Assembly: GCA_937925335.1 (NCBI GenBank) | Contig: CALEWY010000027.1 | Location: 1-38,536, forward strand | Length of the DNA stretch: 38,536 bases | Origin: an uncultured Acidimicrobiales bacterium | Lineage (GTDB): Bacteria; Actinomycetota; Acidimicrobiia; Acidimicrobiales; SZUA-35 | Reading direction: 5' to 3' | In this document: piece by piece, positions 31,925 to 38,536 of the stretch | Layout of the letters: every line of letters begins with the position of its first letter | How positions within the stretch are numbered: the first letter of the stretch is position 1 | Translations under genes and position numbers: made by a program | Notes under the pieces: generated by a model | Database searches by the model: none | Told to the model about the DNA's origin: nothing | Seen by the model: the letters and a program-made list of their open reading frames with translations, nothing else

Positions 31925-32581
31925 CTAGTCAGCGAAGGTTGCGCGATGGGCGTCCCAGGCTTCGAGGCTGGCCTCGCACATCTTGGCGTGCTCGCCCGCG
32001 ATGGCTGCGGTCTCCTTGTTGGGGAGCCGTCCACGGATCGCAAGCGCTCCGAACCTATTGCCACGGAAGTACGTGCCGTAGTCGCTTGCTCGGAAGAATC
32101 CACGCAGGTCATCGCTGACCGACATGCTCGGCGAGCTCGGTTCGGGTGACACGGCGTCGAGTCCGAGTCCTTCGAGGGCTTCGAGCACCTCGTCATCAGT
32201 CGTTCGATCGGCGAAATCACGTCCCTTGTAGCGATAGACCTCTTCACCCTCAGGGCTGATGACGAGCATTCCCGGCAACGCGATGCCGCCGCGCTCGTCC
32301 GGATTGAACAACTCCATCGGCACGAGAAACTTCTCGCCGCCTGGATCGCTGATGAGCTGCATCGATGACAGCCCCCAGCGTTCGATCATGCCGGCCTGGC
32401 GCTCTTCTTCGTTGACCGAGATGGCGATGACTTCACCGCCAGCACCGTTGATTCGATCCATTGCCGTAGCCAGCCGCACGAGCTGGGCGCAGCAATATGG
32501 TCACCAATCGCCTCGATACGTCATCAAGATGATGGCCCCGGATGTCTTTCGGGCGGCGAGCAGGTCATCCATCACGGTCAT
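31925..32581 (-). CDS. Probable selenoprotein: AhpC/TSA-type redoxin with UxxC active site
   Basis: Read through one in-frame TGA (complement 32503..32501), the gene encodes 218 residues. The N-terminal part reads MTVMDDLLAARKTS, then IILMTYRGDW-U27-PY-C30-CAQL. This is the YRGDWCPYCRAQL motif of a thiol-peroxidase-like AhpC/TSA subfamily with the first Cys replaced by TGA. The frame then continues with normal redoxin sequence: VIAISVNEEERQAGMIERWGL, FLVPMELFNPDERGG, LPGMLVISPEGEEVYRYKGRDFADR. Starting instead at GTG 32479 would lose the whole active site, which is hard to accept for a conserved fold. A SECIS-like hairpin follows the TGA. ATG 32572 is an alternative start. The gene follows the Ppx gene by 58 bases. 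Confidence 0.8.
32469..32488 (-). promoter_or_regulatory. SECIS-like stem-loop for the UxxC redoxin
   Basis: On the minus strand GC-C-CCAGC (32488-32482) pairs with GCTGGC (32474-32469), leaving one bulged C. The loop is TCGTGCG, or CGTGC if the U-G pair forms. It begins 19 bases after the TGA. A bulged pyrimidine in the 5' arm and a GU in the loop recall bacterial SECIS elements. Confidence 0.5.
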
Positions 32582-32639
32582 CGGGCGATGACACCACCCG
32601 CCAGCCAGACCGTCAAGCCTGGGCGATCGGCGACTCCGG

Positions 32640-34271
32640 TTAGGACGAGAAGTGATCCGACTCGATCACCTGCCGTTCCTGCACGACGACGTCGACGTCG
32701 AGTGCGGATGCAAGCAGTCGGGAGCGTTCGGTTGCCGCATAGATCTGCAGGTCGAGATCAGCGGAAGCATCGGCGGCAACGGGTTCGATCGTGAGCACAC
32801 CGTCAGAGCTGAACACCCGCAGCGATTGCACCATCTGGCGGTGTCCACGATCGAGTCCGATCGCGATCCGCAGGAGCCCGGCGAGGACTCGAACGAGCTG
32901 CTTGTCGTCGTCGCGGATCGCCATGAACTCGGCGTGTTTCGACGACGGATGACTCTTGCGGTGATACCGAGCAACCAGCGCCATGATCTCGATCTCATGC
33001 TCGGTGAAACCCGTGAGCTGTTCGGAGTTCCGCACGACGTAATAGCTGTGCTTGTGGTGGCTCGAGTGGCTGATGAAGAGCCCAACGTTGTGCACGATCG
33101 ATGCCGCTTCGAGTAGCTCTCGATCTTCCGGACCAAGGCCGTGCAGGTCGGCCGTGCGATCGAAGAGCATCGTCGCCAACATCGCCGTGTGGTCCGCGTG
33201 CTCAGGATCGGGGTCGAGCTGTTTCGCAAGCCGTCGGACGTTCGCTCGGCGAAGGTTGGCCACTCGTGACCCCGATGCGGTCGCCGACGCTCCAACGCGA
33301 TCCAGCAGCGCACCCTCTCGAAGCGCGAACTCCGAGATCGTCATTTCGGAGACGTCGAACGCTCGGAAGATCTCGCTCAGCAGCAGTCCGCCAGCCGCGA
33401 TGATGTCAGCTCGTTTGAGGTCGAGACCGCGCAGTCGTTTGCGTTCGCTCGGAGCAGTCTTCAAAACGAGATCGACCACGGCCTCGAGTTCGTCCGCCGT
33501 GAACCGAACGCCGTTCATTTGGCGAAGTGATTCACCTCGAAGCTCCGCTGCCATGGTGGCGATCGTTGAGATCGTGCCAGAGCTGCCGATCGAAACTTCA
33601 GGCCGGTGGCCACCAAGTTCGTATGCAACCGGGGCGAGCGCCGCACGCACATAGTTGCGGCATTCTTCAACCGCTTCCGGTGTGGTTTCCCGCTCGGGGA
33701 AGAAGCGTTCGGTCAGTCGGATGGCGCCGAGCTTCATGCTTCGGGCCTCGACCACCTGCTCGCCGTCACCGATCAGAAACTCGGTCGAGCCGCCACCGAT
33801 GTCGACGAGCAGCACTCGTTTGTCGAAGACGGGGAGGGCGGCCAGCACACCGAGGTGGATCAAGCGGGCTTCTTCGAAGCCCGAGATCACCTCGACTTCG
33901 ATACCCACTTCTTCGCGTGCCCGATCGAGAAACACGTCTTTGTTTGTGGCCTCGCGCACCGCGCTTGTGGCGACGGCGACGAGGTCGACATCACCGAAGC
34001 TGCCGGCGACCTGCTTCATCCGCTCGAGCGCGGCTATCCCCCGATCGATGGCGTCCGGGGCGAGCTCTTTCATCTCGCCCCCTCCACTTCCAAGGCGGAC
34101 CATCTCCTTCTCGGTCGTCAGCACGTCGAACCCGCCGTCCGGGTCGGTTCGCGCCACGACGAGATGCATCGAGTTCGTGCCGATGTCGATCGCCGCGCGC
34201 AGTTCACTCGTGCTGTCGCTCGTCATGCCGGTCGCCGCCTCATTCGTTTGCTCAGTTGTCGATTCGTTCAC
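32640..34271 (-). CDS. Ppx/GppA-family exopolyphosphatase/guanosine pentaphosphatase with HD-like domain
   Basis: A 543-residue protein. The ASKHA ATPase-fold part begins ELRAAIDIGTNSMHLVVAR, with LLVDIGGGSTEFLIGDG and SIGSSGTISTIATMA as further nucleotide or phosphate motifs. The C-terminal part (about 350-540) contains an HD-like region (ASIVHNVGLFISHSSHHKHSYYVV). The enzyme hydrolyses polyphosphate and possibly pppGpp. The GTG start overlaps the SIMPL gene's stop as GTGA; an internal ATG (MTSDSTSELRAA) is also possible. It belongs to a three-gene unit: SIMPL, Ppx, selenoprotein redoxin. Confidence 0.92.
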   Translation of the reverse strand: MNESTTEQTNEAATGMTSDSTSELRAAIDIGTNSMHLVVARTDPDGGFDVLTTEKEMVRLGSGGGEMKELAPDAIDRGIAALERMKQVAGSFGDVDLVAVATSAVREATNKDVFLDRAREEVGIEVEVISGFEEARLIHLGVLAALPVFDKRVLLVDIGGGSTEFLIGDGEQVVEARSMKLGAIRLTERFFPERETTPEAVEECRNYVRAALAPVAYELGGHRPEVSIGSSGTISTIATMAAELRGESLRQMNGVRFTADELEAVVDLVLKTAPSERKRLRGLDLKRADIIAAGGLLLSEIFRAFDVSEMTISEFALREGALLDRVGASATASGSRVANLRRANVRRLAKQLDPDPEHADHTAMLATMLFDRTADLHGLGPEDRELLEAASIVHNVGLFISHSSHHKHSYYVVRNSEQLTGFTEHEIEIMALVARYHRKSHPSSKHAEFMAIRDDDKQLVRVLAGLLRIAIGLDRGHRQMVQSLRVFSSDGVLTIEPVAADASADLDLQIYAATERSRLLASALDVDVVVQERQVIESDHFSS

Positions 34272-34897
34272 GAAGCACCAGCCGCTTCGAACACCAGGTG
34301 CACCGACGCGCTCAGGCCTTGTTCGGCGACAGGCAGAGACTGCAACGACATCGTTCGCTCCTGGCCGCCGATCATCGGCGCGTGGCCGTCGCTCATCGAA
34401 ACGAGTCGTCCGAGGAACAGACCGGCCGCCGAGGCATAGCTTGCAGCCTTTGCCCTCGCATCGCTCACGGCGAGTTGACGAGCTTGGTCGTGAGCCGGGT
34501 TCGATGCGGCGACGTCGAAGTGGGGCCCGGTAACCGAGACCTTGTCGATGTCGGCAAGCGTGCTCATCACATCGAACGCTCGCTTCACCTGATCGACGGT
34601 GATGGTGATCGAGTGGTTGGCCTCCCAGCCTTGCGACACCTCGCGCTCCCCATCCCAGGTGGTGCGTTCGTGAACAGACGCATGGCCGATCCCATGTGTG
34701 TCCTCAGCCACCCCAGCAAGTCCATCGATCGCCTTCAACACCTTGCGAGCCGTGGTGGCTGACGCCTTGACGGCCGTTGCCGCCTTCTTGCCGGTTCCGG
34801 ATGCCGATACGAGGAGCCGTGCAGAGTCGGGCGATGTCAGCACGCTGCCCACCCCTGTCACGTTGATCACCACGGGTTGGAAGGGCAGCTCTGCCAT
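34268..34897 (-). CDS. SIMPL domain (DUF541) protein
   Basis: A 209-residue protein from ATG 34897. Typical SIMPL features: VINVTGVGSVLTSPDSARLLVSASGTGKKAATAV, then GWEANHSITITVDQVKRAFDVMSTLADID, FDVAASNPAHDQARQLAVSDARAKAASYASAAGLFLGRL and the C-terminal LPVAEQGLSASVHLVFEA. Most SIMPL proteins are exported, but no signal peptide is seen here, so it may be cytoplasmic. The function is unknown; the family has been linked to oxidative stress. The start is fixed by a TACGAT -10 six bases upstream. Confidence 0.85.
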   Translation of the reverse strand: MAELPFQPVVINVTGVGSVLTSPDSARLLVSASGTGKKAATAVKASATTARKVLKAIDGLAGVAEDTHGIGHASVHERTTWDGEREVSQGWEANHSITITVDQVKRAFDVMSTLADIDKVSVTGPHFDVAASNPAHDQARQLAVSDARAKAASYASAAGLFLGRLVSMSDGHAPMIGGQERTMSLQSLPVAEQGLSASVHLVFEAAGAS

Positions 34898-34903
34898 CAG
34901 CGG

Positions 34904-34915
34904 ATCGTATAGGTT
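34904..34915. promoter_or_regulatory. Back-to-back -10 elements of a 25-base divergent promoter
   Basis: ATCGTA (34904-34909) is a minus-strand TACGAT six bases before ATG 34897. Directly adjoining it, TAGGTT (34910-34915) is a plus-strand -10 seven bases before GTG 34923. Both -35 regions must lie inside the opposite gene. Confidence 0.55.
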
Positions 34916-34922
34916 CACGCTC

Positions 34923-35690
34923 GTGAGTTGGATTGTGCGCATCTCGTTGGGCGACCAGGATGCAGACCTGCTGTCGAGCGAGCTGTGGGATGCAGGCACC
35001 AACGGGGTTGCCCAGATCGATTCGCCAGATGGCGAAGTGTTGCTCGCAGGATTCGAAGAGGAAGCAGCGGCCGACGCGGCAGCGCAGCGATTCTCAGGAA
35101 ACGTCGAGCCAGTTGATACGAGCGTGTGGGCCCAGACCGAAGCGTCGACCGTCTTCATTCGGCGGGACGGTGCGCGCCAGGACGACTCAGCGCCGATCGA
35201 ACTCACGCTCGAAGTCGGAACCGCTTTCGGCCACGGCGAACACCCAACGACCAGCCTGATTCTTCGTGCGATCGAGAAGCAGCAAACCAACGGCTCGGTT
35301 CTCGACGTCGGCTGTGGAACGGGTGTGCTCGGCCTCGCAGCTGCAGCGCTCGGAGCATCGAGCGTGCTCGGGGTCGACATCGATGCCGAAGCCGTGGCGA
35401 TCGCCAACCGAAACGCAGCAGCGAACGATCTAGCGTGTGGCTTCACAACCATGACGCTCGACGAGGTCGGCGGCTCCTTTGATCTTGTGGTGGCCAACAT
35501 CTTGTTGGCCGAGATTCGGCCGCTGCGATCCGACATCCTCGCCCGAATGAACGACGGGCCCCACGCCCGTTTGATCCTCAGCGGCAGCTTGATCGAGCAG
35601 CGAGACGAACTGCTCGATCTGTTCTCGCTCCTCCGTGTGATCGAAGAAGACACGGCTGACGGATGGCTGTGCCTCATACTGGCGAGATGA
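34923..35690 (+). CDS. prmA: PrmA-like ribosomal protein L11 methyltransferase
   Basis: A 255-residue SAM-dependent methyltransferase. It contains GTAFGHGEHPTTSLILRAI, the SAM motif LDVGCGTGVLGLAAAALGASSVLGVDIDAEAV, DLVVANILLAEI (the acceptor loop) and a C-terminal LILSGSLIEQRDELL. The GHGxHPTT signature is characteristic of PrmA, which trimethylates ribosomal protein L11. The N-terminal domain is short but present. The GTG start is set by a leaderless promoter; the open frame upstream to 34698 overlaps the SIMPL gene. The next gene overlaps its stop as ATGA. Confidence 0.9.
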   Translation: MSWIVRISLGDQDADLLSSELWDAGTNGVAQIDSPDGEVLLAGFEEEAAADAAAQRFSGNVEPVDTSVWAQTEASTVFIRRDGARQDDSAPIELTLEVGTAFGHGEHPTTSLILRAIEKQQTNGSVLDVGCGTGVLGLAAAALGASSVLGVDIDAEAVAIANRNAAANDLACGFTTMTLDEVGGSFDLVVANILLAEIRPLRSDILARMNDGPHARLILSGSLIEQRDELLDLFSLLRVIEEDTADGWLCLILAR

Positions 35691-36331
35691 GCAATCTCGA
35701 TCAGCCCGTTTGGTACGCCGCGTACGGGTCGAATCTCTCCAGCGAACGTTTCCGCGTGTATCTCGAGGGTGGCCCCGTCCCCCATTCACCCGACGGGCGG
35801 GTGCAAGACGGCGCTCGTGATCCTGCTCCACCGACGGGCAACGGCCCGTGTGAAATCGATCGAGAGCTCGTCTTTGCGGGGTCGGCCAAAACCTGGGGTG
35901 GTGGCGGCGTTGCGTTCCTCGATGCCGACACCGACGCCGATATCCCGACCCTCGGCCGAGCATGGCGAATCACCCTCGGCCAGTTCGAGGATGTCTTTCG
36001 CCAGGAGAACGGGCTCGATGAAGTCATCCCGATCGACCTTGCTGCGCTCAACGACTCCGGTTCGATCACACTCATTCCGCAGCGCTACGGCCGCGTTGAA
36101 CTGCTCACGATGATCGAGGGTGACCCAGTGCTCACCATCACCTCGCCCCGCCGGCCCGAGCAGCTGAGTGCCGCCCACGACTCCTACCTCAAGGTGATCG
36201 GCGAAGGCATCGTCGAAACCTGGCAGCTCGACCCCTACGACGCCGCCCGATATCTAGCCGCGATGCCGGGCAATGACGGTGTCGTCGAACTTGAACACCT
36301 CGCCGGTGTGCTCGGAGTCCCCGAGGCTTAG
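35687..36331 (+). CDS. Gamma-glutamylcyclotransferase-like (GGCT fold) protein
   Basis: A 214-residue protein starting at the ATG that overlaps the prmA stop (ATGA). WYAAYGSNLSSERF near residues 9-22 is the YGSNL substrate loop of the GGCT/AIG2 fold. The usual catalytic Glu cannot be placed with certainty. Such proteins cleave gamma-glutamyl amines or peptides to release 5-oxoproline, though many actinobacterial relatives are uncharacterised. The second half (ISLTIPQRYG-like) is family-specific. Its stop overlaps the convergent LLM gene by 4 bases (TTAG). Confidence 0.7.
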   Translation: MSNLDQPVWYAAYGSNLSSERFRVYLEGGPVPHSPDGRVQDGARDPAPPTGNGPCEIDRELVFAGSAKTWGGGGVAFLDADTDADIPTLGRAWRITLGQFEDVFRQENGLDEVIPIDLAALNDSGSITLIPQRYGRVELLTMIEGDPVLTITSPRRPEQLSAAHDSYLKVIGEGIVETWQLDPYDAARYLAAMPGNDGVVELEHLAGVLGVPEA

Positions 36332-37365
36332 TCGATCCAGGCTCGGATCTTTTCGATCACCTCGAGCGAACGATCGCCGCGAGGATCGATGTTGAGGTGG
36401 GTCACGCCGACGTCGGCATAGACCTGGATGCGTTCCCGCACGTAGCCCTCATCGCCACAGAGCATGGAGAGGTCGAGGTATTCGTCAGGCACCGCGGCGG
36501 TTGCTTCGGCGCGCTGGCCGGAGAGGAACAAATCCTGGATCTTCTCCGCTTCCTCTTCCCAGCCGTACCGCTTGAAGAGGTCGTTGTAGAAGTTCTTCGA
36601 CTTGGCTCCCATGCCTCCGACGTAGAACGCAATGTGCGCTCTGGCCGATTCGCGAGCCTCAGCCACGTCGGGGCCGTTGCCGAACGCGACGGGGCCTCCG
36701 GCGATGATGTTGAGCGGCGGGAGATCGTCGGATCGTTTCGCCTTGCCCGCCTCGAGTGAGTCGCCCCACACCTGCTCGAAGCGATCGGGCACGAAGTGGA
36801 TCGGCTGCCACATGTTTGCCAGTTCGGCGGTGAGTTCGACGTTCTTCGGGCCGATCGATGCGACAGCGATCGGGATGTCGGAACGCAGTGGCTTGGCGGC
36901 GAGCTTCAGAGGCTTTCCAAGCCCGGTGCCTTCTCCCTCAGGGAGCGGCAGAGAGAACGCCTTGCCTTCATGGGTGACACGATCACCGCTCCACACCTTG
37001 CGACAGATCTCGATCGTGTCGCGGGTTCGAGCCATTGGCTTGTCGAACGCATAACCATGCCACCCCTCGATCACCTGTGGCCCCGACGTGCCGAGCCCGA
37101 GGATGAAGCGACCGTCTGAGAGTGCGTCGATCGTGGCGGCGGTCTGAGCGATCAGCGCGGGGCTTCGTGAGTAGACGGGCAAGATGCCCGTCATGAGCTG
37201 CACTCGCTCGGTCTGACCAGCGAGGTAGGCGAGCGTGGACACGAGATCGAACCCGTAGATCTCCCCGCCCCAGAGCAGATCGATACCAGCCGATTCAAGA
37301 TCGCGAGCGTGTTGGGCGAGGCGTTTCGGGTCGCCGTCGAACCCGATCGTGGTGGAGAGCTTCAT
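36328..37365 (-). CDS. LLM-class (F420-dependent type) oxidoreductase
   Basis: A 345-residue luciferase-like monooxygenase-family TIM barrel from ATG 37365 (MKLSTTIGFDGDPKRLAQHARDLESAGIDLLWGGE). Family marks are RVQLMTGILPVYSRSPALIAQTAATIDALSDGRFILGLGTSGPQVIEGWHG, VRDTIEICRKVWSGD-like sequence and PIAVASIGPKNVELTAELAN. Members closest to this pattern use coenzyme F420 rather than FMN, common in actinobacteria. The substrate is unknown. A TAGCGT -10 lies 8 bases upstream, divergent from the gene at 37418. Confidence 0.9.
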   Translation of the reverse strand: MKLSTTIGFDGDPKRLAQHARDLESAGIDLLWGGEIYGFDLVSTLAYLAGQTERVQLMTGILPVYSRSPALIAQTAATIDALSDGRFILGLGTSGPQVIEGWHGYAFDKPMARTRDTIEICRKVWSGDRVTHEGKAFSLPLPEGEGTGLGKPLKLAAKPLRSDIPIAVASIGPKNVELTAELANMWQPIHFVPDRFEQVWGDSLEAGKAKRSDDLPPLNIIAGGPVAFGNGPDVAEARESARAHIAFYVGGMGAKSKNFYNDLFKRYGWEEEAEKIQDLFLSGQRAEATAAVPDEYLDLSMLCGDEGYVRERIQVYADVGVTHLNIDPRGDRSLEVIEKIRAWID

Positions 37366-37373
37366 GGCTGCCG

Positions 37374-37411
37374 ACGCTACTTCGGCCTGTCGTTCGGACT
37401 CCAACTACCGT
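37374..37411. promoter_or_regulatory. Divergent leaderless promoter pair
   Basis: Minus strand: TAGCGT (37379-37374) is 8 bases before ATG 37365. Plus strand: TACCGT (37406-37411) is 6 bases before GTG 37418. The whole intergenic space is 52 bases. Confidence 0.5.
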
Positions 37412-37417
37412 CGTGCC

Positions 37418-38374
37418 GTGACCGACTCCGCACCAGCCCCACTCGACAATCGACTCACACGGATGTTGGGGGTCGACTACCCGATCATTCAAGCGCCGAT
37501 GGGGTGGATCGCTCGAAGCCAACTCGCCTCAGCGGTCTCCAACGCTGGCGGCCTCGGCATCATCGAAACCTCCTCCGGTGAGCTCGACAACATTCGCGCC
37601 GAGATCGAGAAGATGGCCGATCTCACCGACAAGCCATTTGGCGTCAACATCGCTCAGGCGTTCGTTCGGGATCCGGGAATCGTGCAGTTCGTGATCGACC
37701 AGGGTGTCCGGTTCGTCACCACCTCCGCCGGCAACCCAATGGCCTACACCGCGCAGCTCAAAGAGGCAGGGCTCACCGTGTTCCACGTGGTGCCAACCCT
37801 CAAGGGCGCCTTGAAGGCCGTCGAAGCTGGCGTCGACGGCCTCGTGGTCGAGGGCGGCGAGGGTGGCGGTTTCAAGAACCCCGACCCCGTTGCGTCCATG
37901 GTGCTTTTGCCGCTCATTCGATCGAAGGTCGACGTGCCGATCGTCGCGGCGGGCGGGATGCTCGACGGATCCACGATGGCTGCCGCCTTTGCGCTCGGCG
38001 CCGAGGGCATCCAGATGGGCACCCGCATGGTGTCCGCTGCAGAAAGTCCCGTGCATGACAACTGGAAGAACGCCATCGTCGAAGGAGCCGAAACGGGAAC
38101 GGTGATGCTCAACCAGCGTCACTCCCCCGCACTGCGTGCCCTCAAGACCGAGCGCAGTCTCGACCTGCAGTTCAGCGAGGACAACGTCTTCGGACAGTTC
38201 GGCGACGCCCAGGCGCTCTACTTCGGCGGCGACATGAACGCCGCGATCGCACTCACCGGCCAGGTACAGGGCCGCATCGAATCGATCGAACCCGTCGGTG
38301 ATGTGATCAGCGGTTGTGTCGAACAGTTCTACGCAACCCTCGACACCATGACGGATCGGTATCTCCGTGGCTGA
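37418..38374 (+). CDS. Nitronate monooxygenase/FabK-family FMN TIM-barrel protein
   Basis: A 318-residue protein from GTG 37418 (TDSAPAPLDNRLTRMLGVDYPIIQAPMGW). FMN-binding marks are QAPMGW, VVEGGEGGGF, PIVAAGGMLDG and ALGAEGIQMGTRM. In true nitronate monooxygenases and FabK the glycine motif ends in a catalytic His (EAGGH); here the place is taken by Phe (GEGGGF). The reaction is therefore uncertain. A leaderless TACCGT promoter sets the start. The rhodanese gene overlaps its end by 8 bases. Confidence 0.85.
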   Translation: MTDSAPAPLDNRLTRMLGVDYPIIQAPMGWIARSQLASAVSNAGGLGIIETSSGELDNIRAEIEKMADLTDKPFGVNIAQAFVRDPGIVQFVIDQGVRFVTTSAGNPMAYTAQLKEAGLTVFHVVPTLKGALKAVEAGVDGLVVEGGEGGGFKNPDPVASMVLLPLIRSKVDVPIVAAGGMLDGSTMAAAFALGAEGIQMGTRMVSAAESPVHDNWKNAIVEGAETGTVMLNQRHSPALRALKTERSLDLQFSEDNVFGQFGDAQALYFGGDMNAAIALTGQVQGRIESIEPVGDVISGCVEQFYATLDTMTDRYLRG

Positions 38375-38536
38375 TCTCAACCTCCCGCCGATCGTCGACG
38401 TGGATTGGCTCAACTCCAACTACAGCGTCGTCATCGTCTGTGACGTTCGGTACTACCTCGATGGCCGAGACAACTGGGCCGCCTATCTCGACGGCCACCT
38501 TCCGGGCGCCCGATTTGTCGACATGGACACGGTGCT
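38367..38536 (+). CDS. Rhodanese/thiosulfate sulfurtransferase, N-terminus only (runs off the right edge)
   Basis: The first 56 codons are visible from GTG 38367, which overlaps the previous stop by 8 bases (GTGGCTGA). The sequence VIVCDVRYYLDGRDNWAAYLDGHLPGARFVDMD matches the start of a rhodanese domain (DVR...Y..GHIPGA). The active-site Cys lies beyond the window. Two-domain sulfurtransferases (SseA type) begin this way. The overlap implies cotranscription with the gene at 37418. Confidence 0.85.
   Translation, partial: MADLNLPPIVDVDWLNSNYSVVIVCDVRYYLDGRDNWAAYLDGHLPGARFVDMDTV

Noticed and set aside
31925..32479. Redoxin starting at GTG 32479
   Set aside because: This start removes the entire active-site motif, which is present in the same frame just upstream, interrupted only by a TGA at the redox Cys.
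34898..35785. Long SIMPL ORF of 505 codons on the minus strand
   Set aside because: The upstream half is antisense to prmA; the SIMPL domain begins at ATG 34897, where a -10 element is placed correctly.
1..38536. tRNA genes, including tRNA-Sec
   Set aside because: No cloverleaf-like sequence with a recognisable T-loop was found by reading either strand; a covariance-model scan would be decisive.

Overview
The window reads as chromosomal DNA of a high-GC actinobacterium, most likely of the class Acidimicrobiia (Ilumatobacter-like). Supporting this are strong GC bias, frequent GTG starts, an F420-type LLM flavoprotein, an MPT53-like secreted thioredoxin, a gulonolactone-dehydrogenase relative of the mycobacterial type, a compact Tad operon and many apparently leaderless promoters. 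The lineage is an inference from gene content; there is no rRNA or other phylogenetic marker here. No tRNA, rRNA, CRISPR array, integrase or insertion sequence was recognised, and no stretch over 300 bases lacks a gene.

Layout. 1-4285 (minus strand): a Tad/Flp-pilus assembly operon read in the order small ORF, cpaB, cpaE-like, tadA/cpaF, tadB, tadC (cut by the window edge), with every junction overlapping. 4413-9188 (mostly plus): a Tat-type lipoprotein thioredoxin carrying two in-frame TGA codons in its active site, a small membrane protein, an excisionase-type DNA-binding protein, a membrane-anchored sensor-like protein, a minus-strand hypothetical, a LysM protein and an OsmC protein. 9270-14617: an acidic repeat protein (about twenty EEAPY motifs), a divergent D-Ala-D-Ala-ligase-like ATP-grasp enzyme, a GNAT-Mur ligase fusion and a DUF1611 protein. 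14691-16600: a cytochrome P450 with a divergent TetR regulator. 16611-20817: UvrD-like helicase, hotdog protein, AlkA-type glycosylase and a cold-shock protein with a clear terminator. 20995-28114: sugar-lactone oxidase, DUF72 protein, FAD amine-oxidase-like protein, a lipoprotein with an LPXTG-type tail, MutM, MarR and an RNB nuclease. 28118-34897: serine hydrolase, lipoprotein and S9 peptidase on the plus strand, then on the minus strand a SIMPL protein, Ppx/GppA phosphatase and a peroxiredoxin-like protein with a TGA codon at its redox Cys. 34923-38536: PrmA, GGCT-like protein, LLM oxidoreductase, a nitronate-monooxygenase-family protein and the start of a rhodanese.

The most notable result is two probable selenoproteins that ordinary gene calling truncates. 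One is a secreted MPT53/DsbE-like thioredoxin whose CxxC motif is encoded as TGA-Pro-Phe-TGA (UxxU). The other is an AhpC/TSA-type redoxin whose WCPYC motif is TGA-Pro-Tyr-Cys. Each has a stem-loop at the distance and with the loop features expected of a bacterial SECIS element. No selenocysteine machinery lies in the window, so the prediction depends on selA, selB, selC and selD elsewhere in the genome.

A second general result is a recurring promoter layout: a TANNNT -10 hexamer 6-8 bases (most often 7) before an ATG or GTG start, implying leaderless mRNAs. It independently supports many of the starts chosen here.
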